The position numbers and the translations under genes were made by a program. From assembly GCF_002156875.1 (NCBI RefSeq), contig NZ_NCSY01000012.1, positions 1-64,000 of the forward strand: DNA of 64,000 nt. Reading direction: 5' to 3'. The stretch comes from Bacillus sp. EAC. Its GTDB lineage: Bacteria > Bacillota > Bacilli > Bacillales > Bacillaceae_G. The notes under the pieces are model-generated. The model saw nothing but the letters and a program-made list of their open reading frames with translations. It did not search any database and was not told where the DNA came from. Of this stretch, positions 10,856 to 24,848 are shown one piece after another. Position 1 is the stretch's first letter, and the number at the start of each line of letters is the position of its first letter.

Positions 10856-12391
10856 ATGAAAAAGCGTGCTTTAGTTAGTGTTTCAGATAAAAAAGGGATT
10901 ATTGAATTTGTAAGTGGATTAATTAAGCAAGATTTCGAAGTTATTTCAACAGGTGGAACCTTCAATTTATTAAAAGAAGCAGGATTAAATGTAATTGGAA
11001 TTTCTGAAGTTACTAATTTTCCAGAAATTATGGATGGACGTGTAAAAACGTTACATCCATCAATTCACGGTGGCTTGCTAGGTGTTCGTTCGAATGAGGA
11101 ACATATGCGACAAATGAATGAACTAGGTATCCAACCAATCGATTTAGTATGTGTAAACTTATATCCTTTTAAAGAAACAATTATGAAGCCAGATGTAACA
11201 TTTGAGGACGCTATTGAAAATATCGATATTGGTGGTCCAACAATGCTTCGTTCTGCAGCTAAAAATCATGAATTTGTATCTGTAGTTGTTGATCCTGCAG
11301 ACTATGATGTAATTTTAGCAGAATTAATTGAAAAGAATTCAGTTTCAATTGAAACAAATCGCCGATTAGCAGCAAAAGTTTTCCGTCATACTGCAGCATA
11401 TGATTCATTAATTTCGAATTATTTAACTGAGCAAGTAGGGGAAGAAAATCCAGAAAGTTATACAGTTACTTATGAATTAAAACAAACTTTACGCTATGGT
11501 GAAAACCCTCACCAGAATGCAAAGTTTTATCGCACTCCAATGCCAACTGAATCTTCAATTGCTTTTGCCAATCAATTACATGGTAAAGAGCTCTCTTATA
11601 ACAATATAAATGATGCGAACGAAGCGTTAAATATTGTACGTGAATTTACGAATCCTGCAGTTGTAGCAGTTAAACATATGAATCCTTGTGGAGTAGGAGA
11701 AGGAACTACGATTGAAGAGGCATATGATCGAGCATATGCGGCTGATCCAGTTTCTATTTTCGGAGGTATTATTGCTACAAATCGTGAAGTTGATGTGGCT
11801 TCTGCAAAGAAAATGCATGAACTATTTTTAGAAATCATTATTGCACCTTCTTTCAGCGAAGAAGCAATGGAAGTTCTAACGAGTAAAAAGAATTTACGAT
11901 TACTAACAGTTGATTTTGGAACAAATCCAACATTTTCTCCAAAACTAACTACTGTACATGGTGGTTTACTTCGACAAGATATGGATACATTTGGTTTTGA
12001 AGATGCCACTATTACGGTACCAACTAAACGTCAACCAACTGAAGAAGAGTGGGCAAACTTAAAACTAGGATGGAAAGTTGTAAAGCATGTTAAATCAAAT
12101 GCGATTGTTTTAGCAAAAGATCACATGACAATTGGTGTAGGTGCTGGACAAATGAATCGTGTTGGTGCCGCAAATATAGCTATCGATCAAGCTGGAGAAA
12201 AGTCGATTGGATCTGCATTGGCTTCAGATGCATTTTTCCCTATGAGTGATACTGTTGAGGCTGCAGCTAAAGCAGGTATTACTGCAATTATTCAGCCAGG
12301 TGGATCAATCCGAGATGAAGATTCCATAAAAAAAGCAGATGAATATGGAATCGCAATGGTCTTTACGGGCGTACGTCACTTTAAACATTAA
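10856..12391 (+). CDS. purH: AICAR transformylase / IMP cyclohydrolase
   Basis: Bifunctional enzyme for the last two steps to IMP. The N-terminal MGS-like IMP cyclohydrolase domain begins [14 protein letters not shown]; the C-terminal AICAR transformylase domain carries KHMNPCGVG and ends with the QPGGSIRD and [10 protein letters not shown] segments. The start is placed at the ATG at 10856, with GGGGG nine bases upstream, rather than at the TTG that overlaps this ribosome site. The protein has 511 residues. Confidence 0.97.
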   Translation: MKKRALVSVSDKKGIIEFVSGLIKQDFEVISTGGTFNLLKEAGLNVIGISEVTNFPEIMDGRVKTLHPSIHGGLLGVRSNEEHMRQMNELGIQPIDLVCVNLYPFKETIMKPDVTFEDAIENIDIGGPTMLRSAAKNHEFVSVVVDPADYDVILAELIEKNSVSIETNRRLAAKVFRHTAAYDSLISNYLTEQVGEENPESYTVTYELKQTLRYGENPHQNAKFYRTPMPTESSIAFANQLHGKELSYNNINDANEALNIVREFTNPAVVAVKHMNPCGVGEGTTIEEAYDRAYAADPVSIFGGIIATNREVDVASAKKMHELFLEIIIAPSFSEEAMEVLTSKKNLRLLTVDFGTNPTFSPKLTTVHGGLLRQDMDTFGFEDATITVPTKRQPTEEEWANLKLGWKVVKHVKSNAIVLAKDHMTIGVGAGQMNRVGAANIAIDQAGEKSIGSALASDAFFPMSDTVEAAAKAGITAIIQPGGSIRDEDSIKKADEYGIAMVFTGVRHFKH

Positions 12392-12398
12392 GATATAA

Positions 12399-13676
<1,278 letters not shown>

Positions 13677-13683
13677 AGATGTT

Positions 13684-13715
13684 AAGGGTCGTCCAATTGA
13701 GACGGCCCTTTTTTT
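13684..13715 (+). terminator. pur operon terminator
   Basis: AAGGGTCGTC pairs with GACGGCCCTT (10 bp, one G-U) around a 7-base loop, followed by a run of seven Ts. Confidence 0.9.
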
Positions 13716-13778
13716 GTAAAAACGAACTAATGTTCTTATATCGTCTATACAATCAACTATAGTTTTGATAAACTACTT

Positions 13779-14036
13779 TTATGAAGGTTGAACGAATTCT
13801 TCGATCGAATCATCCTCATTATGCTTATCTACCATAATCATACATTTTTTACTAAATGCAGTCATAGGGCAGAAACGCAGTATTCCTTCAGCAATTTTCA
13901 TGGCACCAATCATAACTAAAAAAATGACGGAATTACTACATCTTTTACGTGTGAGTTTTGCTGTGCCATAAGCTACAAGAGTAAAACCAACTGTAATACG
14001 AACAAGTGCATTAACAATACTAATATTTGGTCTCAA
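13779..14036 (-). CDS. Small membrane protein, DUF2892/YgaP-like
   Basis: An 85-residue protein with two hydrophobic segments (about residues 8-24 and 35-55) separated by a basic turn (KLTRKRC). The start MRPNISIVNALVRITVGF and the pattern NALVRI..G..L resemble the inner-membrane DUF2892 family, as I remember it. The function is unknown. AGGGGAG lies just upstream of the ATG on the minus strand. It is encoded opposite to its neighbours, between purD and pcrB, a place where I recall such a gene in some other Bacillus genomes. Confidence 0.75.
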   Translation of the reverse strand: MRPNISIVNALVRITVGFTLVAYGTAKLTRKRCSNSVIFLVMIGAMKIAEGILRFCPMTAFSKKCMIMVDKHNEDDSIEEFVQPS

Positions 14037-14277
14037 CAGAAACTCCCCTTATAATAAGAATCAGTGACTAAAAATAATATAAACATCACTCTTTACCATT
14101 TTCCCCTGAAATTGTTCCATTATAGTTGGAAACAATTTTCATTAATTCCTGAAAATGGTGAGTAAGGGTTACTTTTCCTTTTTTATAAGATACAATACAT
14201 TTATGTTTTCAGTACCTTTTAAAAACAATAATTACTAGATAAAAATAGATGAATTAAATACATTGAGGAGGAACAGG
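14037..14277. other. Divergent spacer before pcrB
   Basis: AT-rich spacer between the divergent small membrane protein and pcrB. It must hold both promoters; I cannot single out convincing -35/-10 pairs. A weak dyad (TTGTTCCATTATAGTTGGAAACAA) is visible near 14112-14135. Confidence 0.35.
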
Positions 14278-14976
14278 ATGTACGATTATTCACAATGGAA
14301 TCACATTTTTAAATTAGATCCTAACAAAGAAATTTCAGATGAGGTATTGGAGTTAATCTGTGAATCAGGAACGGATGCAATTCTTGTAGGAGGCACAGAT
14401 GGGGTTACATTAGACGATACTTTATCATTATTAGTACGTATTCGTCGTTACGCTGTACCATGTGTTTTGGAAGTATCAAATCTTGAAGCTGTTACACCAG
14501 GCTATGATTTTTATTTTATCCCAACAGTACTAAATAGTAATGATCCAACTTGGATTGTCGGAATGCACCAAAAAGCAATGAAAGAATTTGGTCATTTAAT
14601 TCATTCTGAGGAATTATTGATGGAAGGATATTGTATTTTAAACCCTGAATGTAAGGCCGCAGAAATGACAAAAGCAAATACGAATCTTACTGTTGAAGAT
14701 GTCGTTGCTTATGCTGAAGTTGCTGAGCAATTACTAAAACTGCCGGTTTTTTATTTAGAATATAGTGGAACTTACGGTTCTTTAGAAGTAGTAGAAGAGG
14801 TATCGAAAGTGTTAAACCAAACGAAATTATTTTATGGTGGTGGTATTTCTTCAGCAAAACAAGCTGTCGAAATGAGACAATTTGCAGATACTATAGTAGT
14901 CGGTAATATCATATACGAAAATATAAATGAGGCTTTACTTACGGTGAAAGCTGTAAAAGAAGGAGCGACAAAGTAA
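14278..14976 (+). CDS. pcrB: Heptaprenylglyceryl phosphate synthase
   Basis: PcrB-family TIM-barrel prenyltransferase, which in Firmicutes couples heptaprenyl diphosphate to glycerol-1-phosphate to make an archaeal-type ether lipid. The 232-residue protein has the expected [12 protein letters not shown] and YLEYSGTYG segments and the phosphate-binding [11 protein letters not shown] loop near the C-terminus. The ATG at 14278 is favoured over an upstream TTG because GAGGAGG lies between them. It overlaps pcrA by one base, as in other bacilli. Confidence 0.95.
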   Translation: MYDYSQWNHIFKLDPNKEISDEVLELICESGTDAILVGGTDGVTLDDTLSLLVRIRRYAVPCVLEVSNLEAVTPGYDFYFIPTVLNSNDPTWIVGMHQKAMKEFGHLIHSEELLMEGYCILNPECKAAEMTKANTNLTVEDVVAYAEVAEQLLKLPVFYLEYSGTYGSLEVVEEVSKVLNQTKLFYGGGISSAKQAVEMRQFADTIVVGNIIYENINEALLTVKAVKEGATK

Positions 14977-17147
14977 TGAAAACAGCAGAAGAACTATTAC
15001 ATGGTCTGAACCCAATGCAAAAAGAAGCTGTAAAAACAGTAAATGGCCCTTTATTAATTATGGCTGGTGCTGGTTCAGGTAAAACTCGAGTACTTACACA
15101 TCGTATTGCTTATTTGTTAGGAGAAAAAGGCGTCGCTCCTTGGAATATACTTGCTATTACGTTTACAAATAAAGCTGCAAGAGAAATGCAGGAACGAATA
15201 TTTAACTTAGTCGGAAAGGATGCAGAAGACATTTGGGTATCAACTTTTCACTCAATGTGTGTTCGTATTCTTCGTAGAGATATTGATCGTATTGGCTTTA
15301 ATCGAAGTTTTACAATTTTAGATACAACAGATCAGTTAACTGTTATAAAGAACATTCTAAAGGAGAAAAATCTAGATTCGAAAAAATTTGATCCTCGAAG
15401 TATTTTAGGTTCAATTAGTAGTGCGAAAAACGAATTGCAAACTGCAAATGATTATACAAGAGATGCATTTACACCATATGAGAAAGTAGTAGGTGAAATT
15501 TACGCATCTTATCAAGATCGACTTCGCAAAAATCATTCATTGGATTTCGATGATTTAATCATGATGACGATTACCTTATTTGAGCGTGTACCTGAAGTAT
15601 TACAGTTTTATCAAAGAAAGTTCCAGTATATCCATGTCGATGAGTATCAAGATACAAACCATGCTCAATATAAGATTGTAAAATTGCTTGCGGAGCAATT
15701 TAAAAATATTTGTGTTGTTGGTGATTCTGATCAGTCAATATATCGTTGGCGTGGAGCGGATATTTCAAATATTCTATCGTTTGAAAAAGATTATGATAAT
15801 GCTCAAGTAATTCTATTAGAACAAAATTACCGTTCAACTCAAACTATTCTAGATGCAGCAAATGCTGTTATTACGAATAATTCTAATCGTAAACCAAAGA
15901 AACTATGGACTGAAAATGGACAAGGTAACACGATTAATTATTTTAGAGCCGCATCTGAACAAGATGAAGGTTATTTTGTTGCAGGAAAATTAGCAGAGTG
16001 GAAAAAAGAAGGCGCACACCAATATAGTGATGTGGCTATACTTTACCGTACAAATGCTCAATCACGTGCGATGGAGGAAGTTTTAGTTAAGTCTAATATT
16101 CCTTATAAAATGGTTGGTGGAGTAAAGTTCTATGATCGAAAAGAAATTAAAGACCTTTTAGCATATTTACGTTTTATTGCAAATCCAAATGATGAAATTA
16201 GTTTTTCCAGAATTATAAATGTACCAAAACGTGGTGTAGGGGCTACATCAGTAGATAAAGTTATCAATTATAGTATTGCAAATGATCTTTCATTATCGGA
16301 TACATTAGAGCAAATTGACTTTGTTGGACTAAGTGCAAAAATTACAAATGCTATTGGTGAATTCCATAATATGACTAAAAACTGGCAACAAATGCAAGAG
16401 TACTTATCTGTAACTGAGCTTGTAGAAGAAGTGCTTGAAAAAACTGGTTATATTCAAATGTTGAAAGATGAAAATACAATTGAATCTGCTTCAAGAATTG
16501 AAAATATTGAAGAGTTTTTAACAGTAACCAATTCTTTTGAAGAGAGCAGCGAAGATAAGAGTCTTGTTTCATTTTTAACGGACCTTGCGCTTGTTTCAGA
16601 TATTGACCAAGCTGATAAAGATGAGGATACATCTGATGAAGTAATTTTAATGACACTACATTCAGCAAAAGGACTTGAATTCCCTGTCGTATTCTTAATT
16701 GGAATGGAAGAAGGAATTTTCCCGCATAGCCGTTCATTAATGGATGAAGAAGAAATGGAAGAAGAAAGAAGACTTGCTTACGTTGGGATTACTCGAGCGG
16801 AGAAGCAGTTATATATTACGAATGCACAAACTCGTACACTATACGGTCGTACAAGCGTAAACCAAGAGTCTCGTTTTATAAATGAAATTCCTGAAGAATT
16901 ATTAGATCGTATGAATAAAAAAGTAGTGGCTGAACGTCGTGCAGTCTCTCGTCCTGTCATGAAAACAACAGGTGGGGAATCACTAGGATGGCGCGTTGGA
17001 GACAAAGCTTCTCATGGTAAATGGGGAACTGGAACAGTTGTAAGTGTTAAAGGAGAAGGAGAAGCAATGGAATTAGATATTGCTTTCCCAAGTCCTATAG
17101 GAATTAAGCGTTTATTAGCTAAATTTGCTCCGATTACGAAAGCCTAG
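14976..17147 (+). CDS. pcrA: ATP-dependent 3'-5' DNA helicase PcrA
   Basis: Superfamily 1A helicase of the UvrD/Rep type, essential in B. subtilis for replication past transcription and for repair. The helicase motifs are in order: GAGSGKT Walker A (residues 31-37), [35 protein letters not shown] and [14 protein letters not shown]-terminal Tudor-like tail ([20 protein letters not shown]) that contacts RNA polymerase in the family is present. The 723 residues are close to the usual length. It forms an operon with pcrB, ligA and probably camS. Confidence 0.97.
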   Translation: MKTAEELLHGLNPMQKEAVKTVNGPLLIMAGAGSGKTRVLTHRIAYLLGEKGVAPWNILAITFTNKAAREMQERIFNLVGKDAEDIWVSTFHSMCVRILRRDIDRIGFNRSFTILDTTDQLTVIKNILKEKNLDSKKFDPRSILGSISSAKNELQTANDYTRDAFTPYEKVVGEIYASYQDRLRKNHSLDFDDLIMMTITLFERVPEVLQFYQRKFQYIHVDEYQDTNHAQYKIVKLLAEQFKNICVVGDSDQSIYRWRGADISNILSFEKDYDNAQVILLEQNYRSTQTILDAANAVITNNSNRKPKKLWTENGQGNTINYFRAASEQDEGYFVAGKLAEWKKEGAHQYSDVAILYRTNAQSRAMEEVLVKSNIPYKMVGGVKFYDRKEIKDLLAYLRFIANPNDEISFSRIINVPKRGVGATSVDKVINYSIANDLSLSDTLEQIDFVGLSAKITNAIGEFHNMTKNWQQMQEYLSVTELVEEVLEKTGYIQMLKDENTIESASRIENIEEFLTVTNSFEESSEDKSLVSFLTDLALVSDIDQADKDEDTSDEVILMTLHSAKGLEFPVVFLIGMEEGIFPHSRSLMDEEEMEEERRLAYVGITRAEKQLYITNAQTRTLYGRTSVNQESRFINEIPEELLDRMNKKVVAERRAVSRPVMKTTGGESLGWRVGDKASHGKWGTGTVVSVKGEGEAMELDIAFPSPIGIKRLLAKFAPITKA

Positions 17148-17159
17148 AAAGGATGGTAG

Positions 17160-19163
<2,004 letters not shown>

Positions 19164-19244
19164 GTAACTCTTTAAGACAACTAGAGGGCGAGCTTTCGAC
19201 TAATCCAAAAATTCGTCCACTTAATAAATAGAGGTGTGAGTAAA

Positions 19245-20447
19245 ATGAAAAATCGAATAGGAATACTCCTATGTTGTCTCTCTCTTGTCTTATCTGGATG
19301 TTCATTATCATTAAAGAATGAAGATAAGGTAGTACAAGAGAACGGCAAAAATAAAAACGGGGAAGATGCAATAATACCTCGTTACTCAATTTCAAATGAT
19401 TACTATAAGACAATACTTCCTTTTAAACCAAGTAAAACAAGAGGTGCTGTCGTTTCGAATATCGATAATCGACTTGATATAAATGAATTTGAATTGGGAT
19501 TAATGAGAGTTGTACAAGATCAATACTCAACAAAAGATTATTTATATCAAGAAGGTCAATTATTAGATAAAAAAACAGTAGAATCATGGTTGAAAAGGAA
19601 ATACACTCCTGCTCAATATAAAGAAAAAGTAAATGCAAACAAAAACGCTGGTTTAAATAAGACAATTAATAATGATGGATTAAATCCAATTGAAAATACT
19701 TCGAAGAGTTTGAGTGCTGATAAGAAAGCTGAAGCAGCACCAATTTATTTAAATCATATTTTAGAGCAAGATTATTTGAAAAAAAGTGGAAAAGAAGTCA
19801 AACTTCAAGGTGTTGCAATCGGATTGGCAATGAACTCAGTTTATTATTATCAAGAAGAACATGGTTATCCTAGAGAACTTGAAATTTCTCAAAGTGAGAT
19901 GCTAAAACAAGGTAAAGCAATGGCTCAAGAAATTTTGACTAGACTACGTAAGATGGATGAATTTAGAAATATTCCAATTACGTTTGCTATTTTCCGTCAA
20001 CAAAAGCAATCTTCTGTTGTACCTGGAACTTATGTTGCAAAGGCAACAGTATCAGGTAACGAAAGTTCGATTAGTGGATGGGATAAAATAAATGAAAAGT
20101 ATTATTTATTCCCTTCAGCAGCTGCAACGAGAGATTATCGTGACGATGCAATGAAAATGGTGAATTTTAAATCAGATATCGAAAATTATTTTCCGAATTA
20201 TACTGGAGTTGTAGGTACTGGTTTTTATAAAGATAATGAATTAATACAACTAAAAATTGATATCCCTATGCAATTTTATAGTAAAGCAGAGGTCATTGCT
20301 TTTACTCAATATGTAGCAGGATTAATGATGGATCATTTCCCTTCATATCTAAAGGTTGAGACCAATGTGTTCTCAGCGAATGGACAAGAAGCACTCATTG
20401 TAAAAGAGGTCGACGCGAAAGAACCAAGCGTGCATATTTATAACTAA
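19245..20447 (+). CDS. camS: CamS-family lipoprotein
   Basis: Lipoprotein with a signal peptide and lipobox VLSGC (Cys19), followed by a mature domain of the CamS/YerH family, whose S. aureus member is the precursor of the sex-pheromone peptide cAM373. The ATG at 19245 is preferred to a GTG nine bases earlier that overlaps the GAGGTG ribosome site. The protein has 400 residues. It comes straight after ligA, as yerH does in B. subtilis. Its cellular function in bacilli is not established. Confidence 0.9.
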   Translation: MKNRIGILLCCLSLVLSGCSLSLKNEDKVVQENGKNKNGEDAIIPRYSISNDYYKTILPFKPSKTRGAVVSNIDNRLDINEFELGLMRVVQDQYSTKDYLYQEGQLLDKKTVESWLKRKYTPAQYKEKVNANKNAGLNKTINNDGLNPIENTSKSLSADKKAEAAPIYLNHILEQDYLKKSGKEVKLQGVAIGLAMNSVYYYQEEHGYPRELEISQSEMLKQGKAMAQEILTRLRKMDEFRNIPITFAIFRQQKQSSVVPGTYVAKATVSGNESSISGWDKINEKYYLFPSAAATRDYRDDAMKMVNFKSDIENYFPNYTGVVGTGFYKDNELIQLKIDIPMQFYSKAEVIAFTQYVAGLMMDHFPSYLKVETNVFSANGQEALIVKEVDAKEPSVHIYN

Positions 20448-20474
20448 AAGGAAGGATTTACCTCTTCCTTTTTC
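20446..20474 (+). terminator. camS terminator
   Basis: AAAAGGAAG pairs with CTTCCTTTTT around a 9-base loop directly at the camS stop codon. Confidence 0.8.
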
Positions 20475-20493
20475 TTTATTTTTGCCAATTTTC

Positions 20494-20507
20494 TGTAAGC
20501 GTTTCCT
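20494..20507 (+). promoter_or_regulatory. cre-like site (CcpA) upstream of P5C dehydrogenase gene
   Basis: TGTAAGCGTTTCCT fits the degenerate CcpA consensus WTGNAASCGNWWNCW except for its first base. It lies 146 bases before a proline/arginine catabolism gene, a class commonly under catabolite repression in bacilli. Confidence 0.45.
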
Positions 20508-20652
20508 ATTTGAAGTATATATAGGAATAATGTATTATGTAATTGTGAGTTTTTTATTACGTAGTTAAATCTACTGGCAATTAAACTGAAAAAACTGAGA
20601 GTAAGATAGTTTACAGTTGTTTGCTAGTTTAAATTAAAGGGGGATTTATTCA

Positions 20653-22200
20653 ATGGTTATACCTTACAAACATGAGCCATTTACAAATTTTGGCTTAGAG
20701 GAAAATCAAGAACTTTACAAACAAGGATTAGCAAAAGTTTCATCTTATTTAGGTGAAAAATATCCACTTATCATTGGTGGAGAGCGTATCTTTACAGAAG
20801 AACAAATTGTTTCTGTAAATCCTTCAAATCATAAAGAAGTTATCGGAACTGTATCTAAAGCAAGTCGTGAATTAGCTGAAAAAGCTATGCAAATTGCAGA
20901 TACTACATTTAATACATGGAAAAAAGTTAAACCTGAAGTTCGTGCTGACATTCTATTCCGCGCTGCTGCAATTATTCGTCGTCGTAAACACGAATTCTCT
21001 GCATTATTAACAAAAGAAGCTGGTAAACCTTGGAATGAAGCAGATGCAGATACTGCAGAAGCAATTGATTTCTTAGAGTTTTATGCTCGTCAAATGCTTC
21101 AATTAAAAGATGGTATTCCTGTTGAGAGCCGTCCAGGTGAATATAACCGTTTCAACTATATTCCATTAGGAGTTGGCGTTGTAATCTCTCCTTGGAACTT
21201 CCCATTTGCTATCATGGCTGGGACAACTGTAGCTGCTGTAGTAACAGGTAACACTGTTCTATTAAAACCAGCAAGTACAACTCCAGTAGTTGCATACAAA
21301 TTCTTAGAAGTATTAGAAGAAGCTGGATTACCTGCAGGAGTAGTAAACTTTGTACCAGGTAGTGGTGCTGAAGTAGGAGATTACTTAGTAGATCACCCTC
21401 GTACTCGTTTCATCAGCTTCACTGGTTCTAAAGAAGTTGGTATTCGTATTTACGAACGTGCTGCAAAAGTTAACCCAGGTCAAATCTGGTTAAAACGTGT
21501 TATCGCTGAAATGGGCGGTAAAGATACAATGGTAATTGATAAAGAAGCTGATTTAGAATTAGCTGCTAAATCAATCGTATCTTCTGCATTTGGTTTCTCA
21601 GGACAAAAATGTTCAGCTTGTTCTCGTGCTGTAATTCACCAAGACGTGTATGACCAAGTTCTTGCGCGTGCAATTGAATTAACAAACGAATTAACAGTTG
21701 GTAACCCAGAAGACCGTACGGCTTACATGGGTCCAGTTAATGACCAAGCTGCTTTCAATAAAGTAATGAGCTATGTTCAAATTGGCCGTGAAGAAGGACG
21801 TGTAGTTACTGGTGGAGAAGGAGACGATTCTACTGGTTGGTTCATCAAACCAACAATCGTTGCTGATGTAGCTGAAGATGCTCGTCTAATGAAAGAAGAA
21901 ATCTTTGGACCAGTTGTTGCTTTCTGTAAAGCAAAAGACTTCGATCATGCATTAGAAATCGCAAACAACACTGAGTATGGTTTAACAGGTGCTGTTATCT
22001 CAAATAACCGTGCAAACATCGAAAAAGCACGTGAAGATTTCCACGCTGGAAACCTTTACTTCAACCGTGGATGTACAGGAGCAATCGTTGGATACCAACC
22101 ATTTGGTGGATTCAACATGTCAGGTACTGACTCTAAAGCTGGTGGACCAGACTATTTAGTTCTTCACATGCAAGGTAAAACAACTTCAGAAATGCTGTAA
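20653..22200 (+). CDS. rocA/pruA: 1-pyrroline-5-carboxylate dehydrogenase
   Basis: NAD-dependent aldehyde dehydrogenase that oxidises P5C/glutamate semialdehyde to glutamate in proline and arginine breakdown. The 515-residue protein begins [13 protein letters not shown], as the RocA/PruA family does, and has the general-base glutamate in [10 protein letters not shown], catalytic Cys320 in [10 protein letters not shown] and the C-terminal [16 protein letters not shown]. Codon use is clean and biased, suggesting high expression. The gene stands alone between terminators. GGGGG precedes the ATG. Confidence 0.93.
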   Translation: MVIPYKHEPFTNFGLEENQELYKQGLAKVSSYLGEKYPLIIGGERIFTEEQIVSVNPSNHKEVIGTVSKASRELAEKAMQIADTTFNTWKKVKPEVRADILFRAAAIIRRRKHEFSALLTKEAGKPWNEADADTAEAIDFLEFYARQMLQLKDGIPVESRPGEYNRFNYIPLGVGVVISPWNFPFAIMAGTTVAAVVTGNTVLLKPASTTPVVAYKFLEVLEEAGLPAGVVNFVPGSGAEVGDYLVDHPRTRFISFTGSKEVGIRIYERAAKVNPGQIWLKRVIAEMGGKDTMVIDKEADLELAAKSIVSSAFGFSGQKCSACSRAVIHQDVYDQVLARAIELTNELTVGNPEDRTAYMGPVNDQAAFNKVMSYVQIGREEGRVVTGGEGDDSTGWFIKPTIVADVAEDARLMKEEIFGPVVAFCKAKDFDHALEIANNTEYGLTGAVISNNRANIEKAREDFHAGNLYFNRGCTGAIVGYQPFGGFNMSGTDSKAGGPDYLVLHMQGKTTSEML

Positions 22201-22220
22201 TAAGCATATGTAAATAAGAA

Positions 22221-22252
22221 AAAGCGTGGTAATTTTATTACCATGCTTTTTT
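22221..22252 (+). terminator. Terminator after P5C dehydrogenase gene
   Basis: A 13-bp stem (AAAGCGTGGTAAT / ATTACCATGCTTT, one G-U) with a 3-base loop runs into Ts. Confidence 0.9.
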
Positions 22253-22367
22253 ATTTACTCTCGGTGATATTTTAACGTCTTAAATCTGACTTATATTCTC
22301 TATCCCTACCCTTTTTTACGTATGTTATAATTTTAATTAGACTAAAATGAACAAGGAGAAGGGAATT

Positions 22368-22895
22368 ATGCAAATTTTACAGAGAATTATTCAATTGGTC
22401 GATTCGATTGCATTAGGTACGCGTGATGATTGGGATTCATACTTTTTAGGACAAGCATTTATAACTTCTCTTCGTTCAACATGTGGTAGTAGAAGAGTTG
22501 GAGCAGTTATTGTGTGTGATAATCGAATCATTGCTTCTGGTTATAATGGGTATCCAAAAGGAGCGAAACATTGTATTGATGGCGGATGTCCACGTTTTGT
22601 TGCCCGTGAGAACGGAATAATGGAAAGTGGTAAATATTCCGATGATTTTCCGTGTGATGCATTTCATGCGGAAGAAAATGCTATTTATCAATTAGTACAA
22701 TCCGGTATTCAAAAAACCAAAAGCGATGAATGGACAATCTATTGTACAACGGCACCTTGTAGGGCATGTGCTAAAATGATAAATGGAGCGGGAATTACTA
22801 GAGTGGTGTATAACGAAGGTTATCCTGATGATTACTCTCTTGAGTATTTTAGTAAATATGGAATTGAATTAACTAGAATTCAAATTGAAAAGTAG
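22368..22895 (+). CDS. comEB: dCMP deaminase family protein
   Basis: Zinc-dependent deaminase expected to convert dCMP to dUMP. The zinc ligands and proton shuttle are visible as HAEENA (His100, Glu102) and PCRACAK (Cys131, Cys134). The VGAVIVCDNRIIASGYNGYPKGAKHC segment is typical of deoxycytidylate deaminases such as ComEB, here without the com genes next to it. I start at 22368 because AAGGAGAAGGG lies between this ATG and an earlier in-frame one. The length is 175 residues. The exact substrate is inferred from family resemblance. Confidence 0.85.
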   Translation: MQILQRIIQLVDSIALGTRDDWDSYFLGQAFITSLRSTCGSRRVGAVIVCDNRIIASGYNGYPKGAKHCIDGGCPRFVARENGIMESGKYSDDFPCDAFHAEENAIYQLVQSGIQKTKSDEWTIYCTTAPCRACAKMINGAGITRVVYNEGYPDDYSLEYFSKYGIELTRIQIEK

Positions 22896-22950
22896 AATAA
22901 AAGAATAATTTAAACAAACGTTTGATTCGGAAAATCCATATGATCATTAG

Positions 22951-22978
22951 AATAGTCATGTTTGCATGATTATTTTTT
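22951..22978 (+). terminator. Terminator after dCMP deaminase gene
   Basis: AATAGTCATG pairs with CATGATTATT (10 bp, one G-U) around a TTTG loop, followed by four Ts. A CAAACGTTTG palindrome just before it (22915-22924) has no assigned role. Confidence 0.7.
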
Positions 22979-23071
22979 AAATGGTTTTATGTGGAATGTT
23001 GCCCGAGACATGGGAAATTTGGTATTATCAGTATATTGTATGTTGTGCGAAATAATATGGAGGTGCATAGA

Positions 23072-23362
23072 ATGTCAAAAATAACAATGGAGCAAGTTAA
23101 GCATGTTGCTCATTTAGCGCGATTAGCGGTTACTGAAGAAGAAGCAGAGAAATTTGCAAAACAACTTGGAGCAATATTAGATTTTGCTGAACAGTTAGGT
23201 GAACTTGATACATCGAATGTAAAACCAACTACACATGTATTAAAAATGCGTAATGTTTTACGTAAAGATGAACCAGCAAAAGGTTTACCAATCGAAGAAG
23301 TACTAAAAAATGCACCAGACCACCAAGATGGACAAGTTAAAGTACCGTCAATTTTGGATTAA
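23072..23362 (+). CDS. gatC: Glu-tRNA(Gln) amidotransferase subunit C
   Basis: Small subunit of GatCAB, which converts misacylated Glu-tRNA(Gln) (and Asp-tRNA(Asn)) to the correct aminoacyl-tRNA. The 96-residue protein starts [20 protein letters not shown] and ends with VKVPSILD, both typical. The ATG at 23072 follows GGAGGTG; a longer in-frame frame from 22991 lacks such a site. gatC, gatA and gatB form a tight operon. Confidence 0.96.
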   Translation: MSKITMEQVKHVAHLARLAVTEEEAEKFAKQLGAILDFAEQLGELDTSNVKPTTHVLKMRNVLRKDEPAKGLPIEEVLKNAPDHQDGQVKVPSILD

Positions 23363-23377
23363 GGGGGGAATGGAATA

Positions 23378-24832
23378 ATGTCGTTATTTGAATATACGGT
23401 TTCAGAATTACATAAAAAATTAAAGTCAAAAGAGATTAAAGTTGAAGAATTAGTAAATGAATCATATGAAAAAATCTCAGCGGTTGATGGGGAAGTTAAA
23501 TCATTTTTAACTTTAAATGAAGAGCAAGCTCGTCAACAAGCAAAAGCGTTAGATGAAAAAGCATGGGATGAATCACGTGGGATTTTATCTGGAATGCCAA
23601 TTGGTGTAAAAGATAACATCGTTACGAAGGGTCTTCGTACAACTTGTGCAAGTAAGATTCTTGAAAACTTTAATCCTATTTATGATGCGACTGTAGTTAC
23701 TAAACTAGCGCAAGCAGAAGCAATTACAATCGGAAAATTAAACATGGATGAATTTGCAATGGGTTCTTCAAATGAAAATTCAGCTTACGGTGGAACGCGT
23801 AACCCTTGGAATACTGATTATGTACCTGGTGGAAGTAGTGGTGGATCTGCAGCATCTGTTGCAGCAGGAGAAGTATTATTCTCATTAGGTTCTGATACTG
23901 GTGGTTCAATTCGTCAACCTGCTTCATTCTGCGGTGTTGTTGGTTTAAAACCGACATATGGTAGAGTATCTCGTTCTGGATTAGTAGCATTTGCATCTTC
24001 ATTAGATCAAATTGGACCTATTACTAGAAATGTAGAAGACAATGCGCTATTACTACAAGCTATTTCTGGATTAGATGCAAGCGATTCAACATCTGCTAAT
24101 GTGGACGTTCCTTCATTTGTACAAGCACTTACTGGTGATGTAAAAGGCCTTCGTATTGCTGTGCCAAAAGAATATTTAGGTGAAGGTGTTGGAGAAGAAG
24201 CACGTGCATCTGTAATGGCTGCATTAAACTTATTAGAAAGCTTAGGCGCAACTTGGGAAGAAGTTTCATTACCTCACTCTAAATACGCTTTAGCAACATA
24301 CTATTTACTATCTTCATCTGAAGCTTCTGCTAACCTAGCACGTTTTGATGGTATTCGTTATGGTCACCGTGCAGATGATGTTGAAAATCTAATTGATCTT
24401 TACAAAAAGACAAGAGCTGAAGGCTTTGGTGATGAAGTAAAACGTCGTATTATGCTTGGAACATATGCTTTAAGTTCTGGTTATTATGATGCTTACTACA
24501 AAAAGGCGCAACAAGTTCGTACTTTAATCAAAGAAGATTTTGAGAAAGTATTTGAAAATTATGATGTGATTATTGGACCAACTACTCCAACACCTGCATT
24601 TAAAGTAGGAGAAAAAGTAAGTGATCCAATTACAATGTACGCAAATGATATTTTAACAATTCCAATTAACTTAGCGGGAGTTCCTGCTATTTCGATTCCA
24701 TGTGGTTTCCATAATGGCTTGCCATTAGGCTTACAAATTATCGGTAAACATTTTGATGAGTCAACTATATACAGAGTTGCACATGCTTATGAGCAAGCAA
24801 CTGATTTTACAAAGCAAAGACCACAACTGTAA
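23378..24832 (+). CDS. gatA: Glu-tRNA(Gln) amidotransferase subunit A
   Basis: Amidase-signature glutaminase subunit of GatCAB, which releases ammonia that GatB uses on the activated glutamyl-tRNA. The Ser-cisSer-Lys triad is in place: Lys78 (GVKDN), Ser153 in GGSSGGS and Ser177 in [16 protein letters not shown]. The 484-residue length is standard. Ribosome site AAGGGGGG. Confidence 0.97.
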   Translation: MSLFEYTVSELHKKLKSKEIKVEELVNESYEKISAVDGEVKSFLTLNEEQARQQAKALDEKAWDESRGILSGMPIGVKDNIVTKGLRTTCASKILENFNPIYDATVVTKLAQAEAITIGKLNMDEFAMGSSNENSAYGGTRNPWNTDYVPGGSSGGSAASVAAGEVLFSLGSDTGGSIRQPASFCGVVGLKPTYGRVSRSGLVAFASSLDQIGPITRNVEDNALLLQAISGLDASDSTSANVDVPSFVQALTGDVKGLRIAVPKEYLGEGVGEEARASVMAALNLLESLGATWEEVSLPHSKYALATYYLLSSSEASANLARFDGIRYGHRADDVENLIDLYKKTRAEGFGDEVKRRIMLGTYALSSGYYDAYYKKAQQVRTLIKEDFEKVFENYDVIIGPTTPTPAFKVGEKVSDPITMYANDILTIPINLAGVPAISIPCGFHNGLPLGLQIIGKHFDESTIYRVAHAYEQATDFTKQRPQL

Positions 24833-24848
24833 GGAGGTGCTTAGAAAG

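Noticed and set aside
22911-22926. CAAACGTTTG palindrome as an operator for gatCAB
   Set aside because: A single 10-bp palindrome in AT-rich DNA, followed by a terminator; nothing links it to gatCAB expression.
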